Positions 8,794-17,869 of a stretch of 64,000 nucleotides of DNA are shown here, one piece after another. The notes under the pieces were generated by a model. That model was not told the DNA's origin, searched no databases, and saw only the letters and a program-made list of their open reading frames with translations. The DNA lies in NCBI RefSeq assembly GCF_024349785.1, contig NZ_AP018817.1, forward strand, positions 2,635,501 through 2,699,500, given 5' to 3'. Origin of the DNA: Sphingomonas bisphenolicum. GTDB taxonomy: Bacteria > Pseudomonadota > Alphaproteobacteria > Sphingomonadales > Sphingomonadaceae. Positions within the stretch are counted from its first letter, which is position 1; each line of letters opens with the position of its first letter. The position numbers and the translations under genes are program-made.

Positions 8794-9739
8794 TAACGCC
8801 CCCACATCGGAGGACGAAGCCGAGATTTGCGCCTGGATCGAAAGCGATCCGCGCCACGCCGTTGCCTTCGCCCGCGCCGAAGCGGCATGGGAGGCCGCCG
8901 AGCGGCTGAAGAGCGCCGCTGCCGACATCACCCTGCCCCCGCTCGCCGCGATCGTCAGCGAGGAACAGCAGCGCCGCCTGTCGCGCAACATCATGATCGC
9001 CGCCGCCGTCGCGGTCCTGTTCTTCCTGGTCGCCGCCATCGTCACGGTCCGGACCTTCAGCGGCATGGATCGCTATCAGACCGGCATCGGCGAATATCGC
9101 GACATTGCGCTGGACGATGGGTCCACCCTTCACCTCAACAGCGACAGCGAAGCCGAGGTCCGCTTCACATCGAACGGACGCAAGGTGCGTATCATCAAGG
9201 GCGAGGCGTCGTTCGACGTCGCCCATGACCGCAAACGCCCGTTCGATGTCGAAGCCCGGTCCGCGGTGATTCGCGCGGTCGGCACCGCCTTCAACGTGCG
9301 GATGCGTCCGTCCATCGTCGAACTGACGGTGACGCAGGGTACGGTGACGGTGCATTCGGGCGGCGGCACGGCGCAGAAGGTGCCGGCCGGGAGCGGCGCG
9401 GTGATCCAGCCGCGCACGATCGCGCTGACGCATCTCGGCCCCAAGCTGATCGATCAGCGCACCGCCTGGCGCGAACAGATGGTCGAACTGGACGGCGAGA
9501 CGATCGAGCAGGCGACGGGCGAGTTCAACCGCTATCGCGCCGCGCCCATATTGATCGGCGATACGCGCGTGTCATCACTGCGGATCGGCGGACGGTTCCG
9601 CACCAGCGACAGCCGGGAGTTCCTGTCGGCGCTGCAACTGAGCCTGCCGATCCGCGCCGTCCATGGCGAGGACGGATCGGTGATGCTGCTCTATCGCGAT
9701 GAAGACCCGGCGCCGGCGGACAATAGCGCGGCGCTGTAG
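8756..9739 (+). CDS. FecR-family anti-sigma / transmembrane sensor protein
   Basis: Inner-membrane regulator that passes a periplasmic signal to the partner sigma factor. The N-terminal cytoplasmic part carries the DUF4880-type motif CAWIESDPRHAVAFARAEAAWE-like region (about 25-46). One membrane segment spans about 79-98. The periplasmic FecR domain (about 110-215) includes GEASFDV and RAVGTAFNVR. A C-terminal secretin/STN-like region (about 250-320) with IGGRFRTSDSREFL follows. The ATG at 8756 gives 327 residues and a 38-base overlap with the sigma gene; a GTG at 8690 is possible. It ends three bases from the convergent membrane-protein gene. Confidence 0.9.
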   Translation: MEAQAARLLARLNNAPTSEDEAEICAWIESDPRHAVAFARAEAAWEAAERLKSAAADITLPPLAAIVSEEQQRRLSRNIMIAAAVAVLFFLVAAIVTVRTFSGMDRYQTGIGEYRDIALDDGSTLHLNSDSEAEVRFTSNGRKVRIIKGEASFDVAHDRKRPFDVEARSAVIRAVGTAFNVRMRPSIVELTVTQGTVTVHSGGGTAQKVPAGSGAVIQPRTIALTHLGPKLIDQRTAWREQMVELDGETIEQATGEFNRYRAAPILIGDTRVSSLRIGGRFRTSDSREFLSALQLSLPIRAVHGEDGSVMLLYRDEDPAPADNSAAL

Positions 9740-9742
9740 GCC

Positions 9743-11485
9743 TTACATCGCGTTGTCGGCGGCGTTCAGGGCGTCTTCGAATGTTTCGGGGAGCGGCGGC
9801 TGGACCGGGCGATCGCAGCCTTCCTCCTTCATATGCGCGCGCAGCGCATCCATCCGGCCGAGGTTCCAGCGGGCGAGCGGAACGCCCAGGGGGCGAAATT
9901 CGGCGCGGTCGAACAGTTCGACGACATAGGATTGGCACAACATGTCCACCTGCTCCAGCGTGAGCATGCCCAGGTTCATCACCATCGGCTTGCCCGGCAC
10001 GCCGTTGCGCCCCCGCACCAGATCCGTGACGTAAAGGCCGCCGCGGGGATCGACCAGAACGACATCGGCCTCGCTCGAATCGATCAGCCGGTGGCTGGCC
10101 GCATAGGGTTCGACGAAGACATGGGTGCGCCATACGAGAAAGCTGCTGGCAAGGCCGGTGATGACGAGACCGATCAGCAGCGGCCGTAACGCCCCCTGCG
10201 GCCGGAAGCGCGCCCAGCCGAGACCGGCGAGCAGGCAGAAGGGGCCGATGAAGCCATGGGCATAGCGAAAGCCCCATCCATAGCCCTGCGCCAGCGCCAG
10301 CAGGCTGCCGGCGAGGCAGCCCAGCGCCAGCGGCAGCGCGATTTCCTGCCCGCGGATCATCGTGCGCCAGCGCATGGCGGCGATGCCGAGCATGGCCAGG
10401 GGGACCATCAATATGTTGTTCCAGGCGACGTAGCGGGTCAGGTTGACGAGTGGTTGCCAGCGATCGCCCAGCCGCTGGAACAGGCTGCCGACCTTATCCG
10501 CGACCCCGGCGGAGGGGCGGACGTCGGCAGGGGCGCCCAAAGCGTGCATCAGGAAGCCGGGCCAGAGTTTCGCCCAGATGACGACGATCGCCACCAAGGT
10601 CAGCGCGTGGAAGGCCGCGACCGTCCAGCGGCGGGCGAGCAGCATCCACAGGATGAAGGGCGCGATGAAGATCGGCGGGAAATGCCATTGGTGCAGCCCG
10701 GCCGCGATCAGCGCGACGAGGCCCGCGGTGATGTGGCCGACCACGCCGCCGCGCAGCACAAGCGCCAGCCAGACCATGTTGAGCGCGAAATGCCCTGTCA
10801 TGGCATAAGGGGTCATCGCCGTGACCCAGAGCTGGCTGGACGAGAAACCGAGCAGCACCGTGACCCAGACCGCGTCCGGGCGATCGGGCATCAGGTGCAG
10901 CGCCACCCGCCACAGCGCGAACAGGCCCGCCATCAGCAGCGCCGGACCGGCCAGGTTGGGATCGCCCAACTGCCAGAACAGCGCCTGGATCGCGCTGTTC
11001 ACCGGCAGATAGGCCGCCGTCCAATAATCCGCCGCGCCGAAGGGGGAGAAGAATTCGGGCATGATCGCCCGGCGATAGGGTTCCCATTCGACCGGGATCG
11101 GCCGAGCGAACAGTCCTTCGCGCATATAGGCGGCGGCGAAGCGGGCGACTTCCTCGTCCCGGCTGATCGCATAATCCTGAAACAGCGCATAATGGCCGCC
11201 CCACGCCGCCATGCCGAGCAGCACGATCAGCGGCACGACGATCCGGGCGGTGGGCCGGGGGAGCGCGATCCCCTTCCCCTCCGCCCAGGGCGCGGCCAGA
11301 GCCAGCAACAGCAGCGATCCGAGCAGCGCGGGAAAATCCTGATCCAGCAGCAGGATGACGGCCAGGCTGATTCCCTGCCGATAGGTGACGTGCCACAGGA
11401 AGGTCGCGCCCAGCCAGAGCGCCAGCCCGATCGCGCCCGCCAGAAACAGGCGGCGCGCGCTGACGATGCGGCTCCCCTGCCCCAT
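9743..11485 (-). CDS. Polytopic membrane protein, possible GT-C-type glycosyltransferase
   Basis: A 580-residue protein with about ten or more hydrophobic segments and a soluble C-terminal domain from about residue 470. The motif SRDEE (about 129-133) lies in the first large outside loop, where GT-C enzymes keep their acidic catalytic residues. That position, and its place at the end of a glycan operon, suggest transfer of a sugar from a lipid carrier on the outer face of the membrane. Family membership is inference. The start is two bases past the FkbM gene stop. Confidence 0.6.
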   Translation of the reverse strand: MGQGSRIVSARRLFLAGAIGLALWLGATFLWHVTYRQGISLAVILLLDQDFPALLGSLLLLALAAPWAEGKGIALPRPTARIVVPLIVLLGMAAWGGHYALFQDYAISRDEEVARFAAAYMREGLFARPIPVEWEPYRRAIMPEFFSPFGAADYWTAAYLPVNSAIQALFWQLGDPNLAGPALLMAGLFALWRVALHLMPDRPDAVWVTVLLGFSSSQLWVTAMTPYAMTGHFALNMVWLALVLRGGVVGHITAGLVALIAAGLHQWHFPPIFIAPFILWMLLARRWTVAAFHALTLVAIVVIWAKLWPGFLMHALGAPADVRPSAGVADKVGSLFQRLGDRWQPLVNLTRYVAWNNILMVPLAMLGIAAMRWRTMIRGQEIALPLALGCLAGSLLALAQGYGWGFRYAHGFIGPFCLLAGLGWARFRPQGALRPLLIGLVITGLASSFLVWRTHVFVEPYAASHRLIDSSEADVVLVDPRGGLYVTDLVRGRNGVPGKPMVMNLGMLTLEQVDMLCQSYVVELFDRAEFRPLGVPLARWNLGRMDALRAHMKEEGCDRPVQPPLPETFEDALNAADNAM

Positions 11486-11487
11486 GA

Positions 11488-12234
11488 TCAGGCCTGAACC
11501 AGGGTCCGGTTGACGAAAATGCCGTCCATTTCGACCAGCCGGGGGAAATGGCCCTTATTATTGGCGAAGAAGGCGGAAGGGACGAAGCCGCGCGCCTCCA
11601 GCCAGTCGATCATCGCGCGATAGCCGGCGCCGCCTTCATAGATGGGCCGCACGCCCAGTTCGGTCTGAACGCCCAGCATCGTGGTCAGGGCATCGCCCGC
11701 GCCTTCGCAGACAGAGAGGTCGTGGCCCTGCGTATCCATTTTCAGGAAGGGGCGCGCAAAGCCGTGCTGCGCGATCAGTTCGGGTAGCAGCGTGTCGAGG
11801 CGGCGGCACTGCATCTCCACCGTCTTGGTCACCCTGTTGCGCTCGGCGAAGATCGCGTCCTGCCCGTCCGAGGGTTTTTTGAGCGAGCTGAACTGGTCGG
11901 CGGCCATGATGTTGAAGCTGGCCGTGCCGTCGAAATCGGACAGCGCCATATTGAAGACATGCCAGTTACGGTCGGACGCAGCCTGTTTTTGCAGTTCGGC
12001 GAAGACGTCCGGGTTCGGTTCGAACGACAGGATCAGGCCCTTATAGCTCGCATCCTTGCGCGCCATGGTTGCATATTGGCCGCGATTGGCGCCGACGTCG
12101 AACAGGCAATCGACTGCGAAAGCCGACAGGAAACGCTTCAAGGCCTGGATTTCGGGATATTGATGGACCCGCCCGGCCGCGGCGAGGCGCAGGGCCAGGG
12201 CGCGATCGCCCAGTTCGCGCAGATAGCGGTTCAT
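11488..12234 (-). CDS. FkbM-family SAM-dependent methyltransferase
   Basis: Probably O-methylates a sugar of the glycan made by this operon. The 248 residues carry the SAM-binding motif LFDVGANRGQYA (about 43-54), ILSFEPNPDVF for the acidic ribose-binding strand, and LKMDTQGHDLSVCEGAG (about 165-181), a hallmark of the FkbM family. The ATG overlaps the stop of the upstream GT4 gene in ATGA, indicating coupled translation. The acceptor is unknown. Confidence 0.88.
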   Translation of the reverse strand: MNRYLRELGDRALALRLAAAGRVHQYPEIQALKRFLSAFAVDCLFDVGANRGQYATMARKDASYKGLILSFEPNPDVFAELQKQAASDRNWHVFNMALSDFDGTASFNIMAADQFSSLKKPSDGQDAIFAERNRVTKTVEMQCRRLDTLLPELIAQHGFARPFLKMDTQGHDLSVCEGAGDALTTMLGVQTELGVRPIYEGGAGYRAMIDWLEARGFVPSAFFANNKGHFPRLVEMDGIFVNRTLVQA

Positions 12235-13394
12235 GCGCGCGCGACCAGCCCTGAGCGCGCAGCCAAAATGGTGCGATAGATGCCGATCGTCGCAACGGCC
12301 ATGTCTTTCCAGCTTCCCATCTCATTCCCGTAGTCGCGCGCCCATGCGCCATGGCTTTGCCTGATGGCCGCGCTTTCGATCAGCGGCAAGAGGGCTTGGG
12401 CCAGCGCCGGCGCATTTCCCGCTTCGGATCGGACGGCGACGCCTTCGGGCAACTGGCCGAACATGCCGGCGTCCGACGTCACCATCGCCTTGCCATGGTG
12501 GAGCGCGGAGAGGAAGGCGCCGCTCGAATCGATATGACGATAGGGGAAGGCAATCATGTCGGCGCGGACCATATGGGCATCGAGCCGGGATTCGGTAAGG
12601 AAGCCGAAATCGGTGACGAGGCGGTCGGCGAATCCCTCCTGTGTCACCGCATCGAGCAAGGGGGCGACGTCCATGAAGGGCTTGCCCGCCAGCGCCAGTT
12701 CGAAGACATGGCCGGCGCGCCAGAGCATAAGGCAGGCGTCGATCAGGACATCGACGCCCTTATAGGGACGAATCGTACCGAAGAAGAGCAGGCGCGGGAC
12801 CGAGGGCGCGGGGATGGCGGCGAGGTCGGCGGAGGTGGCGGGAGCGAGGCGCATCGGCGGGTGCGGGGTGACATGGATGCGGGCGGGATCGATGCCCTGC
12901 CCCAACAGCGCGGCGCGGGTGGTGTCGCCATGCACGATGAGCGCGTCGAACCGGTCGAGCAGCGTGCGATAGCCGCGTCCCTGCACGCCGGCATCGGCAT
13001 GATAGGCATCGGCGTTGTGGACGGTATGAACCAGTGCCGTGCGGCCCTTGAGGCGGTTGAGCAGCAGCGCGTCGGCAGGGGCGAGCGGGAGCCACTGGAC
13101 ATGGACGATGGCGGCGTGGATCAGGGGACCGATGTCGCCCAGCGCGCAGGCGAGGCCATATTCGGCAGCCTTGGCGATGCGGAAGGCGCGGCCTTCACCC
13201 TGCCGCGCGCGCAAGGCTTCGCTGCGGCGGAAGAAATGCGGCTTGTACACATAGCCCTGCGGCATGATCGCGTCGGTGGAACGCATCGGGCGGCCGAGCA
13301 GGGTGACGTCGGCGCCATCCCCCGCCAGCGCCGCGCACAGGCTGTCGTCATAGCGCCCGGTGAAGAGCGAGGGATCGAGCATCGCGATCTTCAT
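12231..13394 (-). CDS. Glycosyltransferase family 4 protein
   Basis: A 387-residue GT-B protein that should transfer a sugar from a nucleotide donor in the cytoplasm. The N-terminal half binds acceptor (HVQWLPLAPAD, HTVHNADAYH). The C-terminal nucleotide-sugar half has LLFFGTIRPYKGVDVLIDA (about 193-211) and FPYRHIDSSGAFLSALHHG, the place of the usual E-x7-E motif, here with serine/alanine in place of glutamates as in some GT4 subgroups. It overlaps the flippase-like gene by four bases upstream and the FkbM gene by four downstream. Donor and acceptor unknown. Confidence 0.85.
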   Translation of the reverse strand: MKIAMLDPSLFTGRYDDSLCAALAGDGADVTLLGRPMRSTDAIMPQGYVYKPHFFRRSEALRARQGEGRAFRIAKAAEYGLACALGDIGPLIHAAIVHVQWLPLAPADALLLNRLKGRTALVHTVHNADAYHADAGVQGRGYRTLLDRFDALIVHGDTTRAALLGQGIDPARIHVTPHPPMRLAPATSADLAAIPAPSVPRLLFFGTIRPYKGVDVLIDACLMLWRAGHVFELALAGKPFMDVAPLLDAVTQEGFADRLVTDFGFLTESRLDAHMVRADMIAFPYRHIDSSGAFLSALHHGKAMVTSDAGMFGQLPEGVAVRSEAGNAPALAQALLPLIESAAIRQSHGAWARDYGNEMGSWKDMAVATIGIYRTILAARSGLVARA

Positions 13395-14695
13395 GCGCGC
13401 GCCAGCCTGCGCAACGAGACGAGGTGCAGCCCGGCCGCGGCCAGCAGGGTGAGCGCATAGAGGCCGAGGAAGGCGAGATCGAAGCGGTCCGGCCAGAGCA
13501 GCAGCGCCAGCGGCGCGCTGGCCAGCGATCCGGCAAGAAACGGGAGCGAGCGGGCGAGCAAGGCGCCGAACCGCCCGAGCGCCGCCTGCACATAGACCGA
13601 GACGCAGAGCAGGGTCAGCGCGAACAACGCGAGGATGATGAGGGTGATGTCCGCCCGGTCGATCGTTGCGCGGCCGTCGAACAGGATCGCGAACAGGCGA
13701 TCGCCCGCGAGCAGCAGCACGGCGGACAGGCCGAACGCGAAGACCATCGCCGCGCCGAGCGCACGGCCGAGCAACTGGCGCAGGCGGACGCGGTCGCCGG
13801 CATGATAGGCGCGGGTGATGCGCGGCAGCGCGGCCTCCACCGTCGCGCGGACCAGCATGGACAGCGACCGCGACATCTTGAAGAAGAAGTCGAAGACGAG
13901 CATCGGCCGGGGGTCGCTGGTAGCCAGCGCGATGGTGAAATAGGGCGCGTTGTAGGCGACGATGTCGGACACGGTAAAGGCGGCCGATGCGCCGATGTCA
14001 CGCAGATAATGGGCACGGACATGGCCGCCGCCGACGCGGAAGGCGAGCCAGTGCCGGCGGTTCATGTCCAGGCGTCGATGGACATGGCCGATGGCGTAGG
14101 CGATCACGAGGATGCTGACGACCAGTTGCAGCGCTACTGACAGGCGCGGGTCCATGCCCGCCAGCATCGCCAGCAACAGCCCGATCGTCACCATGCGCCG
14201 TGCGCAATCCAGCCCTTCCCACAAAAAATTGCCGTCCACCGCCGCCAACGCCCGCTTGGCGAGCAGGGCTGGCAGGTTAAGGCAGGCCGAGAGGAAGAAG
14301 AGGAAGAAGAGCAGCGGCAGGCCCGTCGCCAGCCATCCCCCCGTCAACGCCGCAAGCAGGATCAGGCTGGCGCCCGCGACCAGCAGGCCGAGGAAGAGGA
14401 AAAGAACGCCCATCTCCTCCAGCCGGAAGCCGCCATCATCGTCATTGCCCGCGCCGCTGCCGAGCCAATGGCGGCGGAGACGCGCATAGATGATGCTGGT
14501 GAGGCCGAATTCGGCCGAAATGGTGAAATTGCCGAAGGCGACGAGCAGCAGGAACGCCTGGAACTCCGCGATCGGCAGGACGCGCACGAAGACGAAGGTG
14601 ACGGCGAAGCCCCAGATCAGCACCAGCCCGACATTGGCGAGCTTCACCAGCGCCAGGAAGCGGGCTGACCCTTCCAGCCGCGCGAGGCGGCTCAC
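13391..14695 (-). CDS. Polysaccharide flippase-like membrane protein (MATE/Wzx type)
   Basis: A 434-residue integral membrane protein with about 10-12 hydrophobic helices, resembling lipid-linked oligosaccharide flippases (Wzx/RfbX) by topology. The GTG at 14695 is chosen because it overlaps the stop of the preceding methyltransferase (GTGA); the open frame further upstream reads Arg-rich antisense-like sequence. ARLEGSARFLALVKLANVGL begins the first helix, and helix pairs are separated by short loops. It probably moves the glycan unit across the inner membrane. A lipid or drug exporter of the same superfamily remains possible. Confidence 0.7.
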   Translation of the reverse strand: MSRLARLEGSARFLALVKLANVGLVLIWGFAVTFVFVRVLPIAEFQAFLLLVAFGNFTISAEFGLTSIIYARLRRHWLGSGAGNDDDGGFRLEEMGVLFLFLGLLVAGASLILLAALTGGWLATGLPLLFFLFFLSACLNLPALLAKRALAAVDGNFLWEGLDCARRMVTIGLLLAMLAGMDPRLSVALQLVVSILVIAYAIGHVHRRLDMNRRHWLAFRVGGGHVRAHYLRDIGASAAFTVSDIVAYNAPYFTIALATSDPRPMLVFDFFFKMSRSLSMLVRATVEAALPRITRAYHAGDRVRLRQLLGRALGAAMVFAFGLSAVLLLAGDRLFAILFDGRATIDRADITLIILALFALTLLCVSVYVQAALGRFGALLARSLPFLAGSLASAPLALLLWPDRFDLAFLGLYALTLLAAAGLHLVSLRRLARA

Positions 14696-15444
14696 CGTGC
14701 GGACTCTCCGCCCGGCTTGCGCGCGCGGAACAGACGGTCGTCCAGGCCGTGGAAATGGCGCGTGGCGACGTCGATCGTCGCGGCGTCGATTTCTTCCAGA
14801 TCGAAATCGGCGGCGCGGATGCGGTCGGCGAAATCGGGGCCGTACTGGCGGACATGATCCCATTGGCCAAAGCGCCGTTCGCGTTCGCGCGGCGGGATGT
14901 CGAAGCTGCCGTCCTCGGTCGGCTTGTCCCATAATGGCACGATCAGCCAGGCTTCGCCGCCGGGCTTCAACGCCCGGTGGATGTTACGCAGCACAGCCAT
15001 GTCATCAGGCACATGCTCCATCACATGGCTGGCGTAGAACAGATCGTAGCGATCCCTGTCGGCAAGATTCATCAGGTCGACGCGGGTCATGTTGGCGACG
15101 CCATAGCGCGACGGGTCGAGATCGGCGGGGGTGTAATCGGCAGCAGCCGAGAAGCGCCGCACCAGACTGGCTTCATTGGGCGCCATGTGCAGGATCGCGC
15201 CGTCCGTCGGCACCTTGAGCGCGCCTTGCTGGATCAGCCAGTTCATCAGCCGCTCGCGGGGGGATGCGCCGCATTCCGGGCATCCCCACTGCCCATTGTC
15301 GCCATACCGGAAGAAGCCGACCACGGCCGCGCCGCAGGCCGGGCAACTGCGCGTCGCGCGCGCCCCCAGCGCCTTGCGCAGTTGCAGCGCCGTCTTCGTC
15401 AGATGCTTGCCGGCGGCTTTGGCCACCCGCTGGACAGTAATCAC
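14692..15444 (-). CDS. SAM-dependent methyltransferase with N-terminal zinc ribbon
   Basis: A 250-residue class I methyltransferase. Residues 34-60 contain two CPxC-type pairs (CPAC and CPEC) likely to bind zinc. ILHMAPNEASL replaces the usual glycine-rich SAM loop, and DLFYASHVMEHVPDD (about 134-148) with LKPGGEAWLIVP is typical of Methyltransf_11 proteins. The start is GTG at 15444. It is the first gene of the five-gene glycan block and overlaps the next gene by four bases. The product may be a methylated sugar, or the protein may assist assembly without catalysis. Confidence 0.8.
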   Translation of the reverse strand: MITVQRVAKAAGKHLTKTALQLRKALGARATRSCPACGAAVVGFFRYGDNGQWGCPECGASPRERLMNWLIQQGALKVPTDGAILHMAPNEASLVRRFSAAADYTPADLDPSRYGVANMTRVDLMNLADRDRYDLFYASHVMEHVPDDMAVLRNIHRALKPGGEAWLIVPLWDKPTEDGSFDIPPRERERRFGQWDHVRQYGPDFADRIRAADFDLEEIDAATIDVATRHFHGLDDRLFRARKPGGESAR

Positions 15445-15528
15445 CGATCGCTCCGCGCCGTCATGGGGAAAGGCCGCGCTATACTATAAGCGCCGGGCAA
15501 TGCGAGGGGGTTTCGGGTTCCGGCCCGA

Positions 15529-16230
15529 TCAGGCCAGCAGTTCGCGCACCAGATCGGGCACCAACATGCTGGCCGGCCCCAGCCGGGTTTCGTGGAAATA
15601 GACGCTGCCGGCCGACGGATCGAGATTGAGTTCCAGCGTGCGCGCGCCGACATGGCGGGCGGTCTGGACGAAACCCGCCGCCGGATAGACCGCGCCCGAT
15701 GTGCCGATCGACACGAACAGGTCCGCATCGCGCACGGCGGCGTCGATGCGGTCCATATCGTAGGGCATTTCGCCGAAGAAGACGATGTCGGGGCGCAGGG
15801 CTGGCTTGCGGCAACCGTCACAGGCCGTGCCCGGTGGCAGCGGATCGGACCAGCGGACCGCCTTGCCGCAGGCGGCACAGAGCGCCGATTGCAGTTCGCC
15901 ATGCATGTGGATGAGGCGCCTGGCCCCTGCCCGTTCGTGCAGGTCATCGACATTCTGGGTGACGATCAGCAGGTCGCCTGGCCACTCCGCGTCCAGCGCG
16001 GCCAGCGCCCGATGCGCGGCATTGGGGCGCACCTCGGCCAGTTTGGCGCGGCGTTCGTCATAAAAGCGGTGTACGAGCGCTTCGTCACGGGCCAGCGCTT
16101 CGGGGGTGCAAACGTCTTCTACGCGATGACCTTCCCACAGGCCGTCCGGGCCGCGGAAGGTGGCGAGGCCGCTCTCGGCGGAAATGCCCGCGCCGGTGAG
16201 GATGACGATGTTGTGGATGTCGGCGTTCAT
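15529..16230 (-). CDS. cobB: NAD-dependent protein deacylase, sirtuin class III
   Basis: Removes acyl groups from lysines using NAD. The 233 residues from ATG 16230 include GAGIS (13-17), ATFRGPDGLW, TQNVDDLH and MHGEL with the catalytic histidine. Two cysteine pairs (CAAC and CDGC) hold the structural zinc. FYDERR supplies the Tyr-x-x-Arg pair that class III sirtuins use to accept succinyl or malonyl lysine, so desuccinylase activity is likely. An open frame upstream of 16230 is spurious. It lies 84 bases upstream of the glycan operon on the same strand; a functional link is not evident. Confidence 0.93.
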   Translation of the reverse strand: MNADIHNIVILTGAGISAESGLATFRGPDGLWEGHRVEDVCTPEALARDEALVHRFYDERRAKLAEVRPNAAHRALAALDAEWPGDLLIVTQNVDDLHERAGARRLIHMHGELQSALCAACGKAVRWSDPLPPGTACDGCRKPALRPDIVFFGEMPYDMDRIDAAVRDADLFVSIGTSGAVYPAAGFVQTARHVGARTLELNLDPSAGSVYFHETRLGPASMLVPDLVRELLA

Positions 16231-16336
16231 GGCCCGACTTCTAGTGATATGACCCATCCGCGCCAAGGCCGAGGGATGACAAAGTCGCGCTGCTCTGGCA
16301 TCGGCGGGCCGACTATGGATAATGGAACGGACCATC

Positions 16337-17101
16337 ATGACGACGATCGGGATTTTCGGGGCGGCGGGACGCATGGGCCGGGCGATTGCGCAGGCGGCGG
16401 CCGATGCAGGCCTGGGTATTGCCGGCGGCACCGATCGCGAACCGGCCGGCGAAATCGCGCCGGGCATCGCCATGACCGCCGACCCGCTGGCGCTGGCGGA
16501 GGCGAGCGAGGTGCTGATCGATTTTTCGGTGCCGGGTGCCCTCAGCGCGCATCTGGACGCCTGCATTGCGGCGCGCAAGCCGCTGCTGATCGGCACCACT
16601 GGACTGGAGGCGGTGCATCACGCCCTGATCGATGAAGCCGCGGCGCATATCGCGGTGCTGCAGACGGGCAATACGTCGCTGGGCGTCAACCTGATCGCCG
16701 CGCTGGTCGAGCAGGCGGCGGCGGGGCTGGGCGACGATTGGGATATTGAGATCGTCGAGATGCATCATCGGCACAAGGTCGACGCGCCATCCGGCACGGC
16801 GCTGCTGCTGGGCGAGGCGGCGGCGCGCGGGCGCGGGATCGCACTGGCCGAGCATAGCGAGCGCGGGCGCGACGGGATTACCGGCGCCCGAGCGCAGGGC
16901 GCGATCGGCTTTGCCGCGCTGCGTGGCGGGTCGGTCGCGGGCGATCATCAGGTGATCTTCGCAGCCGAGGGCGAGCGGATCGAGATCGGTCATCGCGCGG
17001 AGAACCGCACCATCTTCGCACGCGGTGCAGTGAAGGCGGCGCGCTGGCTGGTGGGGCAGCCGGCGGGGCGTTATGATATGAAGGGCGTATTGGGACTCTG
17101 A
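16337..17101 (+). CDS. dapB: 4-hydroxy-tetrahydrodipicolinate reductase
   Basis: NAD(P)H-dependent enzyme of lysine and diaminopimelate synthesis. GIFGAAGRMGRA forms the nucleotide-binding loop at the N-terminus. The catalytic stretch MHHRHKVDAPSGTA carries the His-His, Lys and substrate-binding motif. MTTIGIFG at 16337 is preferred over Met 16322 because GGA lies 9-12 bases upstream of it. The protein is 254 residues, the usual size. nth follows after four bases, so the two are probably cotranscribed. Confidence 0.96.
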   Translation: MTTIGIFGAAGRMGRAIAQAAADAGLGIAGGTDREPAGEIAPGIAMTADPLALAEASEVLIDFSVPGALSAHLDACIAARKPLLIGTTGLEAVHHALIDEAAAHIAVLQTGNTSLGVNLIAALVEQAAAGLGDDWDIEIVEMHHRHKVDAPSGTALLLGEAAARGRGIALAEHSERGRDGITGARAQGAIGFAALRGGSVAGDHQVIFAAEGERIEIGHRAENRTIFARGAVKAARWLVGQPAGRYDMKGVLGL

Positions 17102-17105
17102 GGTC

Positions 17106-17768
17106 GTGAACAAGGCGCAGATCTTCGATTTCTTCAGCCGGCTGGCAGAGGCCAATCCCGCGCCGGTGACGGAGCTGGAATATGGCAATCCCTATCAGCT
17201 GCTGGTGGCGGTGACGCTGTCGGCGCAGGCGACCGATGTTGGCGTCAACAAGGCGACCCGCGCGCTGTTTCGCGCGGTCCAGACGCCCCAGCAGATGGTC
17301 GAGCTGGGCGAGGAGGGATTGAAGGCGCATATCAAGACCATCGGCCTGTTCAATACCAAGGCGAAAAATGTCATCGGCCTGTCGGAGATACTGGTGCGCG
17401 ATTTCGGCGGCGAGGTGCCGGAGGATCGCGACACGCTGACCACCCTGCCCGGCGTCGGGCGCAAGACCGCCAATGTCGTGGTCAACACCGCCTTCGGGCA
17501 GGAGACGTTCGCGGTCGACACCCATATTTTCCGCGTCGGCAATCGCACGGGGCTGGCGCCGGGGAAGACCGTGCTGGCGGTCGAGCAGCAACTGGACAAG
17601 AAAGTCCGCGGCCCGTTTCGCCGGGATGCGCACCACTGGCTGATCCTGCATGGCCGCTATGTCTGCAAGGCGCGCAAGCCCGAATGCTGGCGCTGCATCG
17701 TCGCCGACCTGTGCCGGTTCAAGCCCAAGACGCCCGCACCCAAGACAGCGGCGGCCAAGGCGGCCTGA
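17106..17768 (+). CDS. nth: Endonuclease III, DNA glycosylase/AP lyase
   Basis: Base-excision repair enzyme that removes oxidised pyrimidines and cuts at abasic sites. The helix-hairpin-helix LPGVGRKTANVV with catalytic Lys, the catalytic Asp in VDTHIFRV, and a C-x6-C-x2-C-x5-C iron-sulfur loop (CKARKPECWRCIVADLC) are all present. The start is GTG. Its 220 residues end in a short Lys/Ala/Pro tail. It directly follows dapB. Confidence 0.97.
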   Translation: MNKAQIFDFFSRLAEANPAPVTELEYGNPYQLLVAVTLSAQATDVGVNKATRALFRAVQTPQQMVELGEEGLKAHIKTIGLFNTKAKNVIGLSEILVRDFGGEVPEDRDTLTTLPGVGRKTANVVVNTAFGQETFAVDTHIFRVGNRTGLAPGKTVLAVEQQLDKKVRGPFRRDAHHWLILHGRYVCKARKPECWRCIVADLCRFKPKTPAPKTAAAKAA

Positions 17769-17869
17769 GCGCACATCCATTCTCCTCCTGTTCAGCCATG
17801 GCGCGCTAGGATCATGACGGAAATGCGCGCGCCGCGCCGTCGATTCGGCATGATATGAGGAGAGAAGCG

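Noticed and set aside
14696-14932. N-terminal extension of the flippase-like protein
   Set aside because: Arg-rich sequence out of frame over the methyltransferase gene; the GTGA overlap gives a better start.
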